64,000 nucleotides of DNA from Anaerococcus murdochii (lineage in GTDB: Bacteria > Bacillota > Clostridia > Tissierellales > Peptoniphilaceae), in NCBI RefSeq assembly GCF_019957155.1, contig NZ_JAIPME010000002.1, forward strand, positions 372,001 to 436,000, in the 5' to 3' direction. The notes under the pieces were generated by a model, which had not been told where the DNA came from, searched no databases, and worked only from the letters and a program-made list of their open reading frames with translations. Shown here in pieces: positions 16,591 to 25,781 of this stretch (within the stretch, counting starts at the first letter, position 1; each line of letters starts with the position of its first letter). The position numbers and the translations under genes are program-made.

Positions 16591-17868
16591 ATGTCAGAAA
16601 AAATTGTTGTAGGAATTGATGTGAGTAAAGCTTTCAGTGATATCTGTATTCTATCACCTAATAATGACATCATCAAAAGACTTAAAATTTCTAATGATAT
16701 TACTGGTATGAAGTCGCTCATCTATGTACTTGAAAAGGTAGAAGATGAGTACAAAGACACAGCAGTAATTATCATGGAAGCTACTGCACACTATCATCAA
16801 ATTTTAGCTAATTTTTTCCGTAAGCATAATTACGAAGTCATTGTAATTAATCCGATTCAAAGTGGAGCATTGAAAAATATCAATATCCGAAAAATTAAAT
16901 CAGATAAAACAGATGCATATAATATAGCGTTGCTATATCGTATTAAGAATTACAACGAAACAATTACACACTCAGATACCGTTAACAGTATCAAAAAGCT
17001 TTGCAGACAGCATAAAGGATTGACGGATGAAATTGTGGAACACATCAACCGATTAATCGCTTTTTTAGATATTTCCTTTCCAGATTTCAAGAAAGTATTT
17101 ACGGATTTGCAAGGGAAAACACCTTTGTCTTTGCTTGAAAAATATCCTACTATACAGGAAGTATTATCTCCTGAAAATAAGCAAGATATTATTCAACTGA
17201 TAAAAGAAAATTCACATAAAAGCAGCTCCTATGCCGAAGTAAAATATGAAAAACTATTGAAAGCTGCTGAAAAATCTATTGAAGTTTGTATAGTAAGCCT
17301 TAGTTCAGCAGTACTTATTCAAACAACTGTAAGGGTTATTTTCAGTTTACAGGAAGCTTTGAAAGCAATCGATGATGAAATCAAAAGACTATCTCTTTTA
17401 GATGAAAAGTTTCATAAAGAAATAGTGCTTTTACAAAGTATTCCAGGAGTTGGAGAGTATACAGCATATGTTGTTTTATCAGAGCTTGGAGATATATCCA
17501 ATTTCTCGAAACCGAAAGAATTAGTTGCCTTCTTTGGATTGGATCCAGGAGTAACTCAAAGTGGAACATACAATAGGAAAAACAATAAAATCTCTAAAAG
17601 AGGATCACCTCATGTTCGCTCAATTCTCCATATGCTGGCTAAATCTAATGTGTATCCAAATCGCAACCGAGAGTATTTAAATCCTGTTATGCGTGCTTAT
17701 TTTGAAAAGAAGATAGCTGAAAAACCATACAAAGTTGTAATGTGTGCAATTATGCGAAAGATGGTTCAAATTATTTTTGCTGTTCTCAGAAACCAAAAAT
17801 CATTTGAATTAAGAACACCCGAAGAACATCAAAAACTAATTCGAGAAAAGAGTAAGTTAGTCGCATAA
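16591..17868 (+). CDS. IS110-family DEDD transposase/recombinase
   Basis: 425 aa. The N-terminal RuvC-like domain starts MSEKIVVGIDVSKAFSDICI (first catalytic Asp), with Glu in IIMEATAHYH and Asp residues in KSDKTDAYNIA. The C-terminal Transposase_20 domain has LLQSIPGVGEYTAYVVLSEL and GLDPGVTQSGTYNRK...ISKRGSPHVR, including the serine region used in recombination. Start ATG 16591 follows TAGGAGGTATATT. It looks intact. The enzyme acts with an RNA guide from the upstream region. Confidence 0.93.
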   Translation: MSEKIVVGIDVSKAFSDICILSPNNDIIKRLKISNDITGMKSLIYVLEKVEDEYKDTAVIIMEATAHYHQILANFFRKHNYEVIVINPIQSGALKNINIRKIKSDKTDAYNIALLYRIKNYNETITHSDTVNSIKKLCRQHKGLTDEIVEHINRLIAFLDISFPDFKKVFTDLQGKTPLSLLEKYPTIQEVLSPENKQDIIQLIKENSHKSSSYAEVKYEKLLKAAEKSIEVCIVSLSSAVLIQTTVRVIFSLQEALKAIDDEIKRLSLLDEKFHKEIVLLQSIPGVGEYTAYVVLSELGDISNFSKPKELVAFFGLDPGVTQSGTYNRKNNKISKRGSPHVRSILHMLAKSNVYPNRNREYLNPVMRAYFEKKIAEKPYKVVMCAIMRKMVQIIFAVLRNQKSFELRTPEEHQKLIREKSKLVA

Positions 17869-17960
17869 ACTTTTAAAAGTGTTGCCTCAAAAAATGAAAG
17901 TGTATGAGGCTTATTTGCTATGCACATTTTTAAGTTTTGTGACTTAAAAATTTTTCAAAA

Positions 17961-18050
17961 AAATTTTTAAAATAACTATTGACTTCCTTAGTTGGTCTAC
18001 TACTAACAAGTCATTAATTTGATTTCCCATAATTTTTCAAATAGGAATTA
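17961..18050. other. AT-rich noncoding stretch
   Basis: Between the IS110 right end and the putative replication origin. No gene or repeat that I can support. Confidence 0.4.
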
Positions 18051-18055
18051 ATAAG

Positions 18056-18203
18056 TGTAACTGTAACTTATAAAATAAAAACTTCCAAAATTAGGCGAGC
18101 TTGTTTTAAGAGTCTATATCAACACCTTATTATCAAGCCATTAATTTATGTAATCCTAATTTAAGAAGATTTATAACGATTAGTTACAGGTTACAAAGTT
18201 ACA
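18056..18203. other. Putative island replication origin (iterons flanking AT-rich DNA)
   Basis: Two TGTAAC units on the + strand (18056-18061, 18062-18067) and three in the opposite orientation (GTTACA at 18183-18188, 18190-18195, 18198-18203) flank about 115 bases of AT-rich DNA. The right set overlaps the 3' end of the vapE-type gene. Two inverted iteron sets around an AT-rich core at the end of the rep gene is the layout described for staphylococcal pathogenicity island origins. Confidence 0.6.
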
Positions 18204-19650
18204 TTTGTATCTTTACTTGATTTGCTGTATCTATTTCTGATTGATTTTCTTTTTGCCATTCTTCTGGCAATAAATTCTTGTCAATTTCTATAAAGTCAGT
18301 TTCGTTTTCTGTTTTCTTTTCATAATATAGTTTTACTGGAATTGAGACTCCACTTGGTGATATTCTCTGGGTCTTTGATGATCTAACTGGAATCCATTCT
18401 TGAAAATAATTATCCATAATCTCTGAAAAAGATTTTGATTTTATTTGGTAGCCTTGCATGGTTAATTCTTTAAAACAAGTTATATTAGGATCTGCACTTT
18501 TCGGCTTATATTCTTCTAAGAAATACCTAATGTCTTCCACATCTGGGTTTAGATATTTAAACTTTTCTTGTTCTTTATACAAGTCTTTTAAAAGATGTTT
18601 TGGTATAGTCCATGCATGAGTCTTGTTTTTAAAGATTTCATATCCCAAGGCTAGAGCCTGATTAAAATCTTCTCTTATACGAGACATATATTCTTTATCC
18701 GAGAGTTTTTCATTGTTATCTTTATCTGGATATATAGTCCTTATTCTTTGATTCGGGTTACATTCAACAGGTAAATATCTTCTTTCTCCAGTATGGTCAT
18801 TAAGAAAAGTTCTTTCATTTAATGTACCTATGAAGATACAAGTTCTAGGCACATCTGTGGCATATTTTTCGTAGGGTATTCTTATCCTATCGCTTAATTT
18901 TGATAAAAAAGATTTAGCTTCATTAGCCGATTTTGCATTTCTTAAAGCAACAAATTCTTCGATTTCAACGACAGTTTTACCCATAAGGTTCATGACGGCA
19001 TCCTTACCTTGAATGTTTTCTATTGTACAAAACCAATCATCTGTTATGGACAAGTATCTTGCAAAAGTCGATTTACCTATACCTTGCCCACCAACTAAAA
19101 CAATCATTTCATCAAACTTAGAACCGGGATTAAAAATTCTTTTTATCATGCCCAATATCATATGTTCCATTATCCAATTGTTAAGCTCTGTATCATCTGC
19201 TCCCAAATACTTTGGTAAAAGTTTTCTAATGGCATTTTTATCTCCATTCCATTTTAAATTTTGAAGATATTGCTTTGGCGGACTCACTTCATATTGGTGA
19301 GCTACAAAACGAATAGCTTCCCACATTTTATTGGAATTATAATTAATTCCAAAGTGTTTTTATATCTCTAAGCCCAGTCTATTGTTTAAAGAATCATCCC
19401 AAAGTCGTATTTGATTTTCCTTTATATTTCTTTCTCCGATGATTTTTCCCTGGAATTTTATTTCATTGGTAAATTTATCAAAGAATATTTGTCCATCAAT
19501 GATTTTTTGATTTTGACAATATTTGGGATTTAAAATAGCTGTTACAATATTTCCAGTAATTTGTCTAACCGTCCCCTTATCCGTAGTTTGTAAGTCTAAA
19601 AAGGCGTAAGTCTGATCTATTTCTGGGAATTTTAATTTAATATCTGTCAT
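18199..19650 (-). pseudogene. Virulence-associated E (VapE)-type replication protein, split by a stop
   Basis: One frame from ATG 19650 (preceded by AGGAGTAAGGCTT) to 18199, interrupted by a single TAA at 19360-19362. The first part has YAFLDLQTTDKGTVRQITGN and the LRL-like IRLWDDSLNNRLGLEI; eleven codons after the stop the frame reads MWEAIRFVAHQYEVSPPKQY, then the helicase-like ATPase with Walker A VGGQGIGKST and Walker B VVEIEEF. VapE-type proteins are the replication initiator/helicases of phage satellites and integrative islands. The 375-aa part from 19326 keeps the whole ATPase but no upstream RBS is evident. It could be a recent pseudogene, two cooperating chains, or an error. Confidence 0.8.
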
Positions 19651-19714
19651 AAGCCTTACTCCTCTTCTTTTTACAAGCATCTAATCTCTTTATTGTTTTA
19701 TATTTATTCTCCAT
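19637..19714 (-). CDS. 25-aa basic peptide upstream of and overlapping vapE
   Basis: Starts MENKYKTIKRLDACKKKRSK and ends AYDRY. A strong ribosome-binding site (CAGGAGGATAAA) precedes ATG 19714. Its last 14 bases overlap the vapE start at 19650 in another frame. It may be a coupling or leader peptide that drives vapE translation. No family recognised. Confidence 0.45.
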   Translation of the reverse strand: MENKYKTIKRLDACKKKRSKAYDRY

Positions 19715-19741
19715 TTTATCCTCCTGTCTGGTATAAATAAG

Positions 19742-19789
19742 ACTCCTGTGGTAAAATGAACTTATCTAGAGAACACTTCTCACAGGAGT
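19742..19789. repeat. Inverted repeat between vapE module and RHH gene
   Basis: ACTCCTGTG (19742-19750) is exactly complementary to CACAGGAGT (19781-19789), 30 bases apart. It could be a regulatory or terminator structure after the ribbon-helix-helix gene, or a protein-binding dyad. Confidence 0.6.
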
Positions 19790-19797
19790 GTATGCCT

Positions 19798-20169
19798 TTA
19801 CTCTTTGTAGTAGGGGCTTTTTTCTTTTTTGATTTCTTCATATATTTGTAAAATATAGATTAAAATATCAGCTTCATCGTCATTGAGTTTGCCGTACTTT
19901 TTAATAACTTTTGCTAGTTGAAATATTTCCTTGGCTATATTGTCAGAAAGTCTGTAATCACTTACTAACTTAACCTGGTGATTTAATAGCATTTGTAGAA
20001 AATAATCTTGTTTTTTAAGTCCGCTTATTGCAATTTTTTTGTTTATTAGATCATATTCTTCTTCAGATACTCTGAAATTTAAAATGCGATTTCTTTTTCT
20101 ATTTTTCTCTTTATTTCTAGTTTTTTTAGAAATATCACCTAATGAATGTCTTCTAAACATCTTTATCAT
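19798..20169 (-). CDS. Ribbon-helix-helix mobilization-like protein
   Basis: 123 aa, basic N-terminus (KKTRNKEKNRKRNR) then RILNFRVSEEEYDLINKKIA, a ribbon-helix-helix/MobC-type DNA-binding fold, and a helical C-terminal half (IAKEIFQLAKVIKKYG...). Similar proteins are annotated as plasmid mobilization relaxosome proteins or arc-type regulators in integrative mobilizable elements. The start at 20169 lies inside the end of the integrase gene (17-base overlap), so the two are coupled. Function could be nicking accessory or regulation of the island. Confidence 0.7.
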   Translation of the reverse strand: MIKMFRRHSLGDISKKTRNKEKNRKRNRILNFRVSEEEYDLINKKIAISGLKKQDYFLQMLLNHQVKLVSDYRLSDNIAKEIFQLAKVIKKYGKLNDDEADILIYILQIYEEIKKEKSPYYKE

Positions 20170-21295
20170 CCTCTTCTAATAAATCTTTCCAGTCATTTGC
20201 CTTATTATTTCTTACTTGCGTTAAAGACAGAGCCATTTCTTTTTGCTTGCTAGGGAAAAGATGAGCATACCTATAGGTGATGTCAATCGATTCATGTCCA
20301 ACCCTATCAGCTATTGCAGTTGCAGAAAATCCAAGTTCAATCAAGAGAGAAACGTGAGAATGTCTTAAATCATGTATTCTAATTCTTTTTACTTGAGATT
20401 TCTTAGATCCCCTATCCATTTCATGGTGCAGGTAGCTCTTAGAGAAATTAAATATTAAGTCTTTTGGTTTTAACTTATAAAAACTATCTATATATTCTTT
20501 GATTTCATCAGTTAAAAATTCAGGCATAACTATTGTCCTGATACTTTTTTTAGTCTTAGGAGCAGTTATTACATTTTTCCCATCAATCCTTTGTAAAGAT
20601 TCATCAATTTTTAATGTATGCCTTTCAAAATCAAATTTCTCTTTTGTTAAGGCTAATAATTCTCCCATTCTAAGACCACACCAATACAAAAGTTCAAAAG
20701 CATAGAATGATTCAGGTTTATCTTTAATAGCTTCTATAAATCTTTCATATTCATCTTGAGTCCAAAAGAGCATTTCATCAGCTTCTTTCTCTCCCATAGA
20801 ACCAACATCACGAGCAACATTAGTTTTTAAATTGTAGTACCTACAAGCATGATTTAGGATACTAGATAACTGAGCATGAATAGTTCTCAAATAAGTAGGA
20901 GAGTACTTTTTCCCATTCTTATCCTTAATCTTCATAAGCTCATTTTGCCATTGAATGATGGTTACATTATTAATCTCATTAAGCATTAAATCACCAATAT
21001 AGGGAAGTATTTTTTGATTTACAATTGCTTCTTTTGTCCTCCAAGTATTTTCTCTTATTCTTGGTTTTCTATCTCTCTTATAAAGTTCAAAAAACTCCCT
21101 AAAGCTCATCTCAATCGATTCAGAATGTTGATTTAAAAATTCTTGTTCCCATTTTAATGCTTCTTTTTTTGTTAAAAATCCACGTTTTTTCTTAGTTAAT
21201 TTTTCTCCTTTCCAGTTGGTGTAATTAAATTTACAAAACCAAGTCTTGTTCCCGCTTTCATCTCTAAATGCTGGCACTTTAAACCTCCTTTGCAT
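20153..21295 (-). CDS. int: Tyrosine-family site-specific integrase
   Basis: 380 aa. An N-terminal AP2-like DNA-binding domain (FRDESGNKTWFCKFNYTNWK...), a core-binding SAM-like domain (~65-150), and the catalytic domain with R in WCGLRMGELLAL, HxxR in IHDLRHSHVSLL, and the Tyr in DITYRYAHLF. All catalytic residues (R-H-R-H-Y) are present, so it should be active. It integrates and, with an excisionase, excises its element at an att site. Its likely target here is the guaA 3' end (see findings). It overlaps the excisionase-like gene upstream by 17 bases, and both are driven by the promoter at 21577-21605. Confidence 0.93.
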   Translation of the reverse strand: MQRRFKVPAFRDESGNKTWFCKFNYTNWKGEKLTKKKRGFLTKKEALKWEQEFLNQHSESIEMSFREFFELYKRDRKPRIRENTWRTKEAIVNQKILPYIGDLMLNEINNVTIIQWQNELMKIKDKNGKKYSPTYLRTIHAQLSSILNHACRYYNLKTNVARDVGSMGEKEADEMLFWTQDEYERFIEAIKDKPESFYAFELLYWCGLRMGELLALTKEKFDFERHTLKIDESLQRIDGKNVITAPKTKKSIRTIVMPEFLTDEIKEYIDSFYKLKPKDLIFNFSKSYLHHEMDRGSKKSQVKRIRIHDLRHSHVSLLIELGFSATAIADRVGHESIDITYRYAHLFPSKQKEMALSLTQVRNNKANDWKDLLEEDDKDV

Positions 21296-21473
21296 TTGTT
21301 GGTTTATAGCAATACTTTTCCATAAAGTATTCTCTATTTACCTTTCCTCTTTGCACACGATAACCTAATTTAAGTAGATCTTGATTCATATCGTTTATTA
21401 TCTGATATGCTGTTGTTCTGCTTACATCAAGAAATTCTTGTACATCTTTTGCATTCATAAAAATACCTTTCAT
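21279..21473 (-). CDS. Small HTH protein, excisionase-like
   Basis: 64 aa. MNAKDVQEFLDVSRTTAYQI followed by INDMNQDLLKLGYRVQRGKV forms a MerR/excisionase-type winged helix, as in Xis proteins of ICE and satellite elements. A good ribosome-binding site (AAAGGAGGACATT) precedes the first ATG at 21473. Coupled by overlap to the integrase, it likely directs excision. It could also act as a transcription regulator. Confidence 0.8.
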   Translation of the reverse strand: MKGIFMNAKDVQEFLDVSRTTAYQIINDMNQDLLKLGYRVQRGKVNREYFMEKYCYKPTNAKEV

Positions 21474-21550
21474 AATGTCCTCCTTTTATAGTTTGTAAGG
21501 TTCTACATCCTCAAAAAAGGCGAGCATTAATTTATATGTCTTACAATTTT

Positions 21551-21605
21551 CGTTCAATATCGAACGGTATGTATATATAATAACAGTTCATATTTGTTCT
21601 GTCAA
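21551..21605 (-). promoter_or_regulatory. Strong promoter for xis-int with GAAC operators
   Basis: On the minus strand TTGACA (21600-21605), 17 bp, TATTAT (21577-21582): near consensus. The dyad CGTTC-N6-GAACG (21551-21566) and further GAAC/GTTC half-sites in the spacer and upstream suggest binding sites for the divergent XRE repressor. Confidence 0.75.
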
Positions 21606-21660
21606 GTTTTTTCTATTTATTTTTTTCTAAAATATTCAGATACTTGCAACTATTTACAAC

Positions 21661-21701
21661 AGAACAGTTTTGTTGAGCTTTTGTTCGTTTTGTGATAAAA
21701 T
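21661..21701 (+). promoter_or_regulatory. Promoter of the XRE repressor gene
   Basis: TTGAGC (21673-21678), 17 bp, TAAAAT (21696-21701), with an extended TGTGA before it. GAACAG and TTGTTC half-sites surround the -35, pointing to autoregulation. Confidence 0.6.
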
Positions 21702-21735
21702 ATTTATAGTTATTATGAAATAAGGAGGAATTAGT

Positions 21736-22167
21736 TTGATTTCTGGAGAAAAATTAAAAAAGTTAAGACTTATGCGAAACTTAACTCAAAAAGAACTTGC
21801 CATTAAGTCTGGTTTGACAGATGCTGCCATAAGAAATTATGAACTTGGAAATAGATCTCCAAGTAAAGAACAATTACAAAAAATATCTGAAGCACTTGAT
21901 TGTGACATATCAGCATTAATTAATCATGAACCTAATTCTATTTTTGAAATAATGCATATAATATTTGATTATGAAAAAGACATGAAGTTTAGACCGTTGG
22001 CAGGCGATGGAGAGATCACTGGACTTTTATCAAATGATGTAGACTTCAATAATTTTCTTATAGAATGGAATGAGATGAGAAAAAAGCATTACAACGATGA
22101 GATAACAGACGAGGAATTTGAAGATTGGAAGTTATCTTATCCTAAAAAATCAAGATTTTTAAAATAA
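21736..22167 (+). CDS. XRE-family repressor of the island
   Basis: 143 aa, TTG start at 21736 after AAGGAGGAATTAG. The first ~60 residues (LKKLRLMRNLTQKELAIKSG...AIRNYELGNRSPSKEQLQKI) are a lambda-repressor-like helix-turn-helix. The C-terminal ~80 residues are an acidic helical domain without a LexA-type protease signature. It is transcribed away from xis-int, the arrangement of CI/Stl-type master repressors in prophages and phage satellites. In satellites, a helper-phage protein relieves such repression. Repeat A copy 4 begins right at its stop. Confidence 0.88.
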   Translation: MISGEKLKKLRLMRNLTQKELAIKSGLTDAAIRNYELGNRSPSKEQLQKISEALDCDISALINHEPNSIFEIMHIIFDYEKDMKFRPLAGDGEITGLLSNDVDFNNFLIEWNEMRKKHYNDEITDEEFEDWKLSYPKKSRFLK

Positions 22168-22325
22168 AATATGTACGCAAAAAGACCGCAGCTTTTAACT
22201 ACGGTCTAATTTTTTGTCCAAATGTAAACCACTTGGAACTATTATTCAATTTATTCTTTTTAACAAATGTTCCCATTTTAATCCCAGTTACAGTTTTTAA
22301 TCTTCTGTAATCGTTGAATTTACTA
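22168..22325 (-). repeat. Dispersed repeat A, copy 4
   Basis: The best-preserved copy with 26331-26490: starts ATATGTACGCAAAAAGACCG and includes the AGACCG/CGGTCT hairpin (22183-22208). The minus frame runs to SSKWFTFGQKIRP then stop. It immediately follows the island repressor gene, so it marks an element end. Confidence 0.85.
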
Positions 22326-22805
22326 CTTTTTTATTATTGTCCCCTCAGAAACATTCAGTTTCTTCGCTTAGTTTTATGCTAGCTCGTATGGATTTTGGAA
22401 GACCAACTACTGAGTAGTCTCAAAAATGACCGAGTCCAGGATCACGGAAGCACCTCTTAGCATCGGTCACCCTAAAATCTCAGAATAATTTATTAGGAAA
22501 AAATAAATTAAACGTACGAAGCTCGAACCTCCGAATTGAGTTTTTTTTAATAAGTTTATTTCGACATTTTTACTACCTTTATTACAAATTGCTCCCATTC
22601 CATATGTCCATTGATACCGTTTTATATAAATGCCGTAAAACAATGTTTTTATTATCGATTTTAGCCTTATTATCGATCTAATTGCTATTTATCTAATATT
22701 TTGTAATAATATTACAAGCACAAATTCTATTTCATCAATGACTAATTTAATCCTATCGCAAGCAACAATTTCCTTTTAATCACCTATCTTAAAGTTTTCA
22801 TATTA
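22326..22805. other. Noncoding region with hairpins and a TCCCATTC site
   Basis: No gene. It has small palindromes (AGACCAACTACT/AGTAGTCT near 22401-22420, GACCGA...TCGGTC near 22428-22470) and a TCCCATTC site at 22593-22600. That site sits in the same relative place as the other repeat edges. The sequence after it does not clearly match repeat B. Confidence 0.5.
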
Positions 22806-24386
22806 TCAATCATCTAGTATGATCTTACAATATTCTTCTATAACAACATCTTCCGCTTTTCGTTTAATATTACGAAGATTATTGTGCCCCGTTAACGAAT
22901 TTAATGCATTCTCAATGTTATTTACTTCTATTTTGACAGAAGTGTTTTTATATATGTTATTAATCAATTCTTCAGCGACATCATTAATAAACTTTCTTTT
23001 TTCATCAACAGAAAGTTCTATAAACCTATATACCATGTCAAATCTAGATTTTAACGGATTTGGTATTAATTCAATATATCTTGTTTTTGACATATTTGAT
23101 GTAAACACAATGATATATCCATCTAAATTATGTTCTATTCCATGTCGATCAGTAAATTTACCATCCTCAAGCAATTCATAAAAAAAGTGAAATACACTAG
23201 GAGTTGCCTTTTCAAATTCGTCAATTAAAATTATTTTAGAGTTTGACAATTTCATTTTATTAATCAGTTCGCCACCTTCTTCACTACCAATATACCCTAA
23301 TGGGGAGCCTATTAAACTATTTAGTACACCTTCATTTGAGTAATTTCCAAAATTTATTTTTATAAGTGACTGATTGGGATACATAATCTCTGAAAGAATT
23401 TTGGCAAATTCCGTTTTTCCTATGCCTGATTCTCCTGTTAAGAAAACAGAAAAAATTTTACGTTGTTTGAGTTTGTTTAATAAGGCAAATTTTTTAAGGT
23501 TAAAACTAAAATCTTTTTTAAAATCTTCATGACCTTTTAACTGAACATCAATATTTTCAATTATTTCTTGTAAGCTACCATATGGAAATACTCTCGTTTC
23601 ACAAATGTTTGTATCATTTTCAATAGATTGTGAAAATAAGTTTTTCTTATATTCGAAAGAAAAGGGGAAATATTTTTTTATTTCATCTTCCATGTCTTCA
23701 ATAATTAAAAATTGAATCTCCCTATTTCTATTCTGAATTTGCCTTAAAATTATCTCAAAATTCAAAATCAAATCTTTTCTTAATGCCAAAGTGTGTACTA
23801 GTTCAGTAATGTCTATGTAACGAATATCTTTGTTAATAAGAACATCCTCAATTTCATCAATGTTAAATTTATAGTTAATATTTTCTGCTCCTGAAAATAA
23901 ACTTCCAATCGATATAATTTGATATTTTTGATTCATATCTTCAACTATTGATTTTTTATATAGTAGCAAAGAAATAGGACTGACAATTATCTCATTTATA
24001 GTAATATCTTCTTCTTTACAATCCTCGCTTACTACAGAATATTCCTCATTTATTTCATCAAACACATAAGGGAACTTATCTAATATTGAATTCTTATTTG
24101 AACTATTTATCAAAAATTCTACACTTTTAAAACGCTCAATTAATCTATACAAATATCTTTCAATAAATATTCTATAATATCCATTATCAAGAGCTAATGA
24201 TGTAATATCAATCATGCACTTATTAATAAAATCATCGTCTAAATCGTCAATTTCATCTAAATTTTGTGCTAAATTAAAAATCAGAGCAATACTAACAAAA
24301 TTTCGAGAAGAAAACTTAATTTTTAAATCATTAATTTTTTCATGATTATATACATATAACCTTTTATTCATTTTTGGTCTCTCCAT
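22806..24386 (-). CDS. ClpB-like AAA+ ATPase with a novel N-terminal domain
   Basis: 526 aa. Residues ~1-290 show no recognised domain. The C-terminal part is an AAA+ module of the ClpA/B second-domain type: Walker A GESGIGKT (~316-323), Walker B IILIDEFEKA (~382-391), sensor-1 FTSNMS, arginine-finger region NPLKSRFD and sensor-2 LRNIKRKAED. Unlike ClpB there is one ATPase ring domain and no N-domain or coiled-coil M-domain. The gene overlaps the upstream membrane-protein gene by 23 bases, so the two almost certainly work together. Role unknown: possibilities are a membrane-linked unfoldase or a phage-defence ATPase. The start could also be ATG 24371. Confidence 0.8.
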   Translation of the reverse strand: MERPKMNKRLYVYNHEKINDLKIKFSSRNFVSIALIFNLAQNLDEIDDLDDDFINKCMIDITSLALDNGYYRIFIERYLYRLIERFKSVEFLINSSNKNSILDKFPYVFDEINEEYSVVSEDCKEEDITINEIIVSPISLLLYKKSIVEDMNQKYQIISIGSLFSGAENINYKFNIDEIEDVLINKDIRYIDITELVHTLALRKDLILNFEIILRQIQNRNREIQFLIIEDMEDEIKKYFPFSFEYKKNLFSQSIENDTNICETRVFPYGSLQEIIENIDVQLKGHEDFKKDFSFNLKKFALLNKLKQRKIFSVFLTGESGIGKTEFAKILSEIMYPNQSLIKINFGNYSNEGVLNSLIGSPLGYIGSEEGGELINKMKLSNSKIILIDEFEKATPSVFHFFYELLEDGKFTDRHGIEHNLDGYIIVFTSNMSKTRYIELIPNPLKSRFDMVYRFIELSVDEKRKFINDVAEELINNIYKNTSVKIEVNNIENALNSLTGHNNLRNIKRKAEDVVIEEYCKIILDD

Positions 24387-25635
24387 TTATTCTTAACTCC
24401 TGAATAATTGCGATCACATCAATTAAATGCATCTTTTCATTAAGTTTATTGGGTTCAAAATTGAAAGGAGATATTTCTGCCTCCTCATTAATATAACTAT
24501 CTTTCATAATATCATCATTCCATCTACTACTAAGATCTTTTTTATAAGAATCAGACATTATCTCTAAGAACTTTGATGAAACACTTTCTTTTTTTGAAAA
24601 ATCTATCTCTCCCCTATAGATTCCCACTATACTTAGTTTTCCTAGCTGTAAATCATTATGTTGATATCCGTTTTCAAAATTATCATTTGCGCTATAAGGT
24701 ATTTGAATAAGGCATTTCATGTTTTTACAATCATCGGAAATTTTCTGTTCGAATTGATAATCTATTGTAAAATCGTCCAATATTTTCTGCATCATTTTAT
24801 TCATATCTATCTCGATATTTTCATCACCTTGATTTCTCAGTTTACTATCCTTCAATACATTCAAAATCATAACTGTATCATCAATGTTTATTCTTCTTAA
24901 TTCTACATCTCTAAAAAGTATCAGTTGCCCTGATACTATACTTGTTTCTCTATTACTACTTTGTTTTGCAACTTCATACAACTTTCTCAGCAATATTGAT
25001 TTTGTCGTCTTTACATCAAAATTCTCATAAACACGTTTCTTATAGTTATTTTCTTTTTGTATTGAAGTTTCACCAGATAACATAGCTGTCCTCGACGCTA
25101 AAGATGAAGTAGTTTTAAGTAATTCTTCCGAAAACTGCTCCTTCTCAACCATTTTCATTATTTTATTATCAATGAGCATAGCAATTTCATGTACCTTAGA
25201 AGTATTTACATAAAACAGATTAAATAAATCTTGCATAGGAGATTTAGTAAGTAATTGTAGATTATAATTTTTATCTACGTAATATTTAGAGATTAGTAAA
25301 TTAATAAATGAGATTAACGTAAGAAAAGTTAATATCATTGAATTATTTTTCATGTATAATTGATTAAAAAACCTTATATTTACAAGCACACATAAAATTA
25401 AAAATGTGATTATAGTCGTAATAATATTCATTTTATTCGATATACTAAATCTAAGTATATTATTGATAATAGTAACCAGAATAAAAACTAAAATAGGAAT
25501 AAAGAAAAAGATTTTACTTTTATTGTAAAAAACTAGTACTTCGTACATACATAAATATATAAATAAATATATACTCGACAAACATATAATATGTACAACA
25601 TTTTTCAGACATTTAAACTTCGAAATCCCTCTCAT
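24364..25635 (-). CDS. Four-helix membrane protein paired with AAA+ ATPase
   Basis: 423 aa. Four hydrophobic helices fill the first ~120 residues (about 11-31, 36-57, 65-86, 98-117), followed by a ~300-aa soluble, probably cytoplasmic, region without recognised motifs (includes STSKVHEIAMLIDNKIMKMV-type helices and a C-terminal LIDVIAIIQELRING). The ATPase gene starts inside its end. The layout suggests a membrane sensor or pore whose cytoplasmic part is remodelled by the ATPase. No homologue recognised. Very AT-rich, as expected for acquired DNA. Confidence 0.75.
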   Translation of the reverse strand: MRGISKFKCLKNVVHIICLSSIYLFIYLCMYEVLVFYNKSKIFFFIPILVFILVTIINNILRFSISNKMNIITTIITFLILCVLVNIRFFNQLYMKNNSMILTFLTLISFINLLISKYYVDKNYNLQLLTKSPMQDLFNLFYVNTSKVHEIAMLIDNKIMKMVEKEQFSEELLKTTSSLASRTAMLSGETSIQKENNYKKRVYENFDVKTTKSILLRKLYEVAKQSSNRETSIVSGQLILFRDVELRRINIDDTVMILNVLKDSKLRNQGDENIEIDMNKMMQKILDDFTIDYQFEQKISDDCKNMKCLIQIPYSANDNFENGYQHNDLQLGKLSIVGIYRGEIDFSKKESVSSKFLEIMSDSYKKDLSSRWNDDIMKDSYINEEAEISPFNFEPNKLNEKMHLIDVIAIIQELRINGETKNE

Positions 25636-25781
25636 ATTCTAAAAAATCTCTCCAATCTTAAATTCTATATACTCACATATCAATCATTAAATTTCAATTT
25701 ATCTGTAATCTATCTTTCTTTTCTTGACAGAACATAAATGCAATTTTATTTTCTGGATATGTTTCAAATCACATGCTTAAA

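Larger units (their letters stand above)
16350..17960 (+). mobile_element. IS110-family insertion sequence (approximate limits)
   Basis: A DEDD transposase gene flanked by a ~220-base noncoding left part (after 16350) and a short right part with a GCCTCA/TGAGGC hairpin (17884-17910). IS110 elements have no classical terminal inverted repeats, so the exact ends cannot be read without an empty site. Confidence 0.6.
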
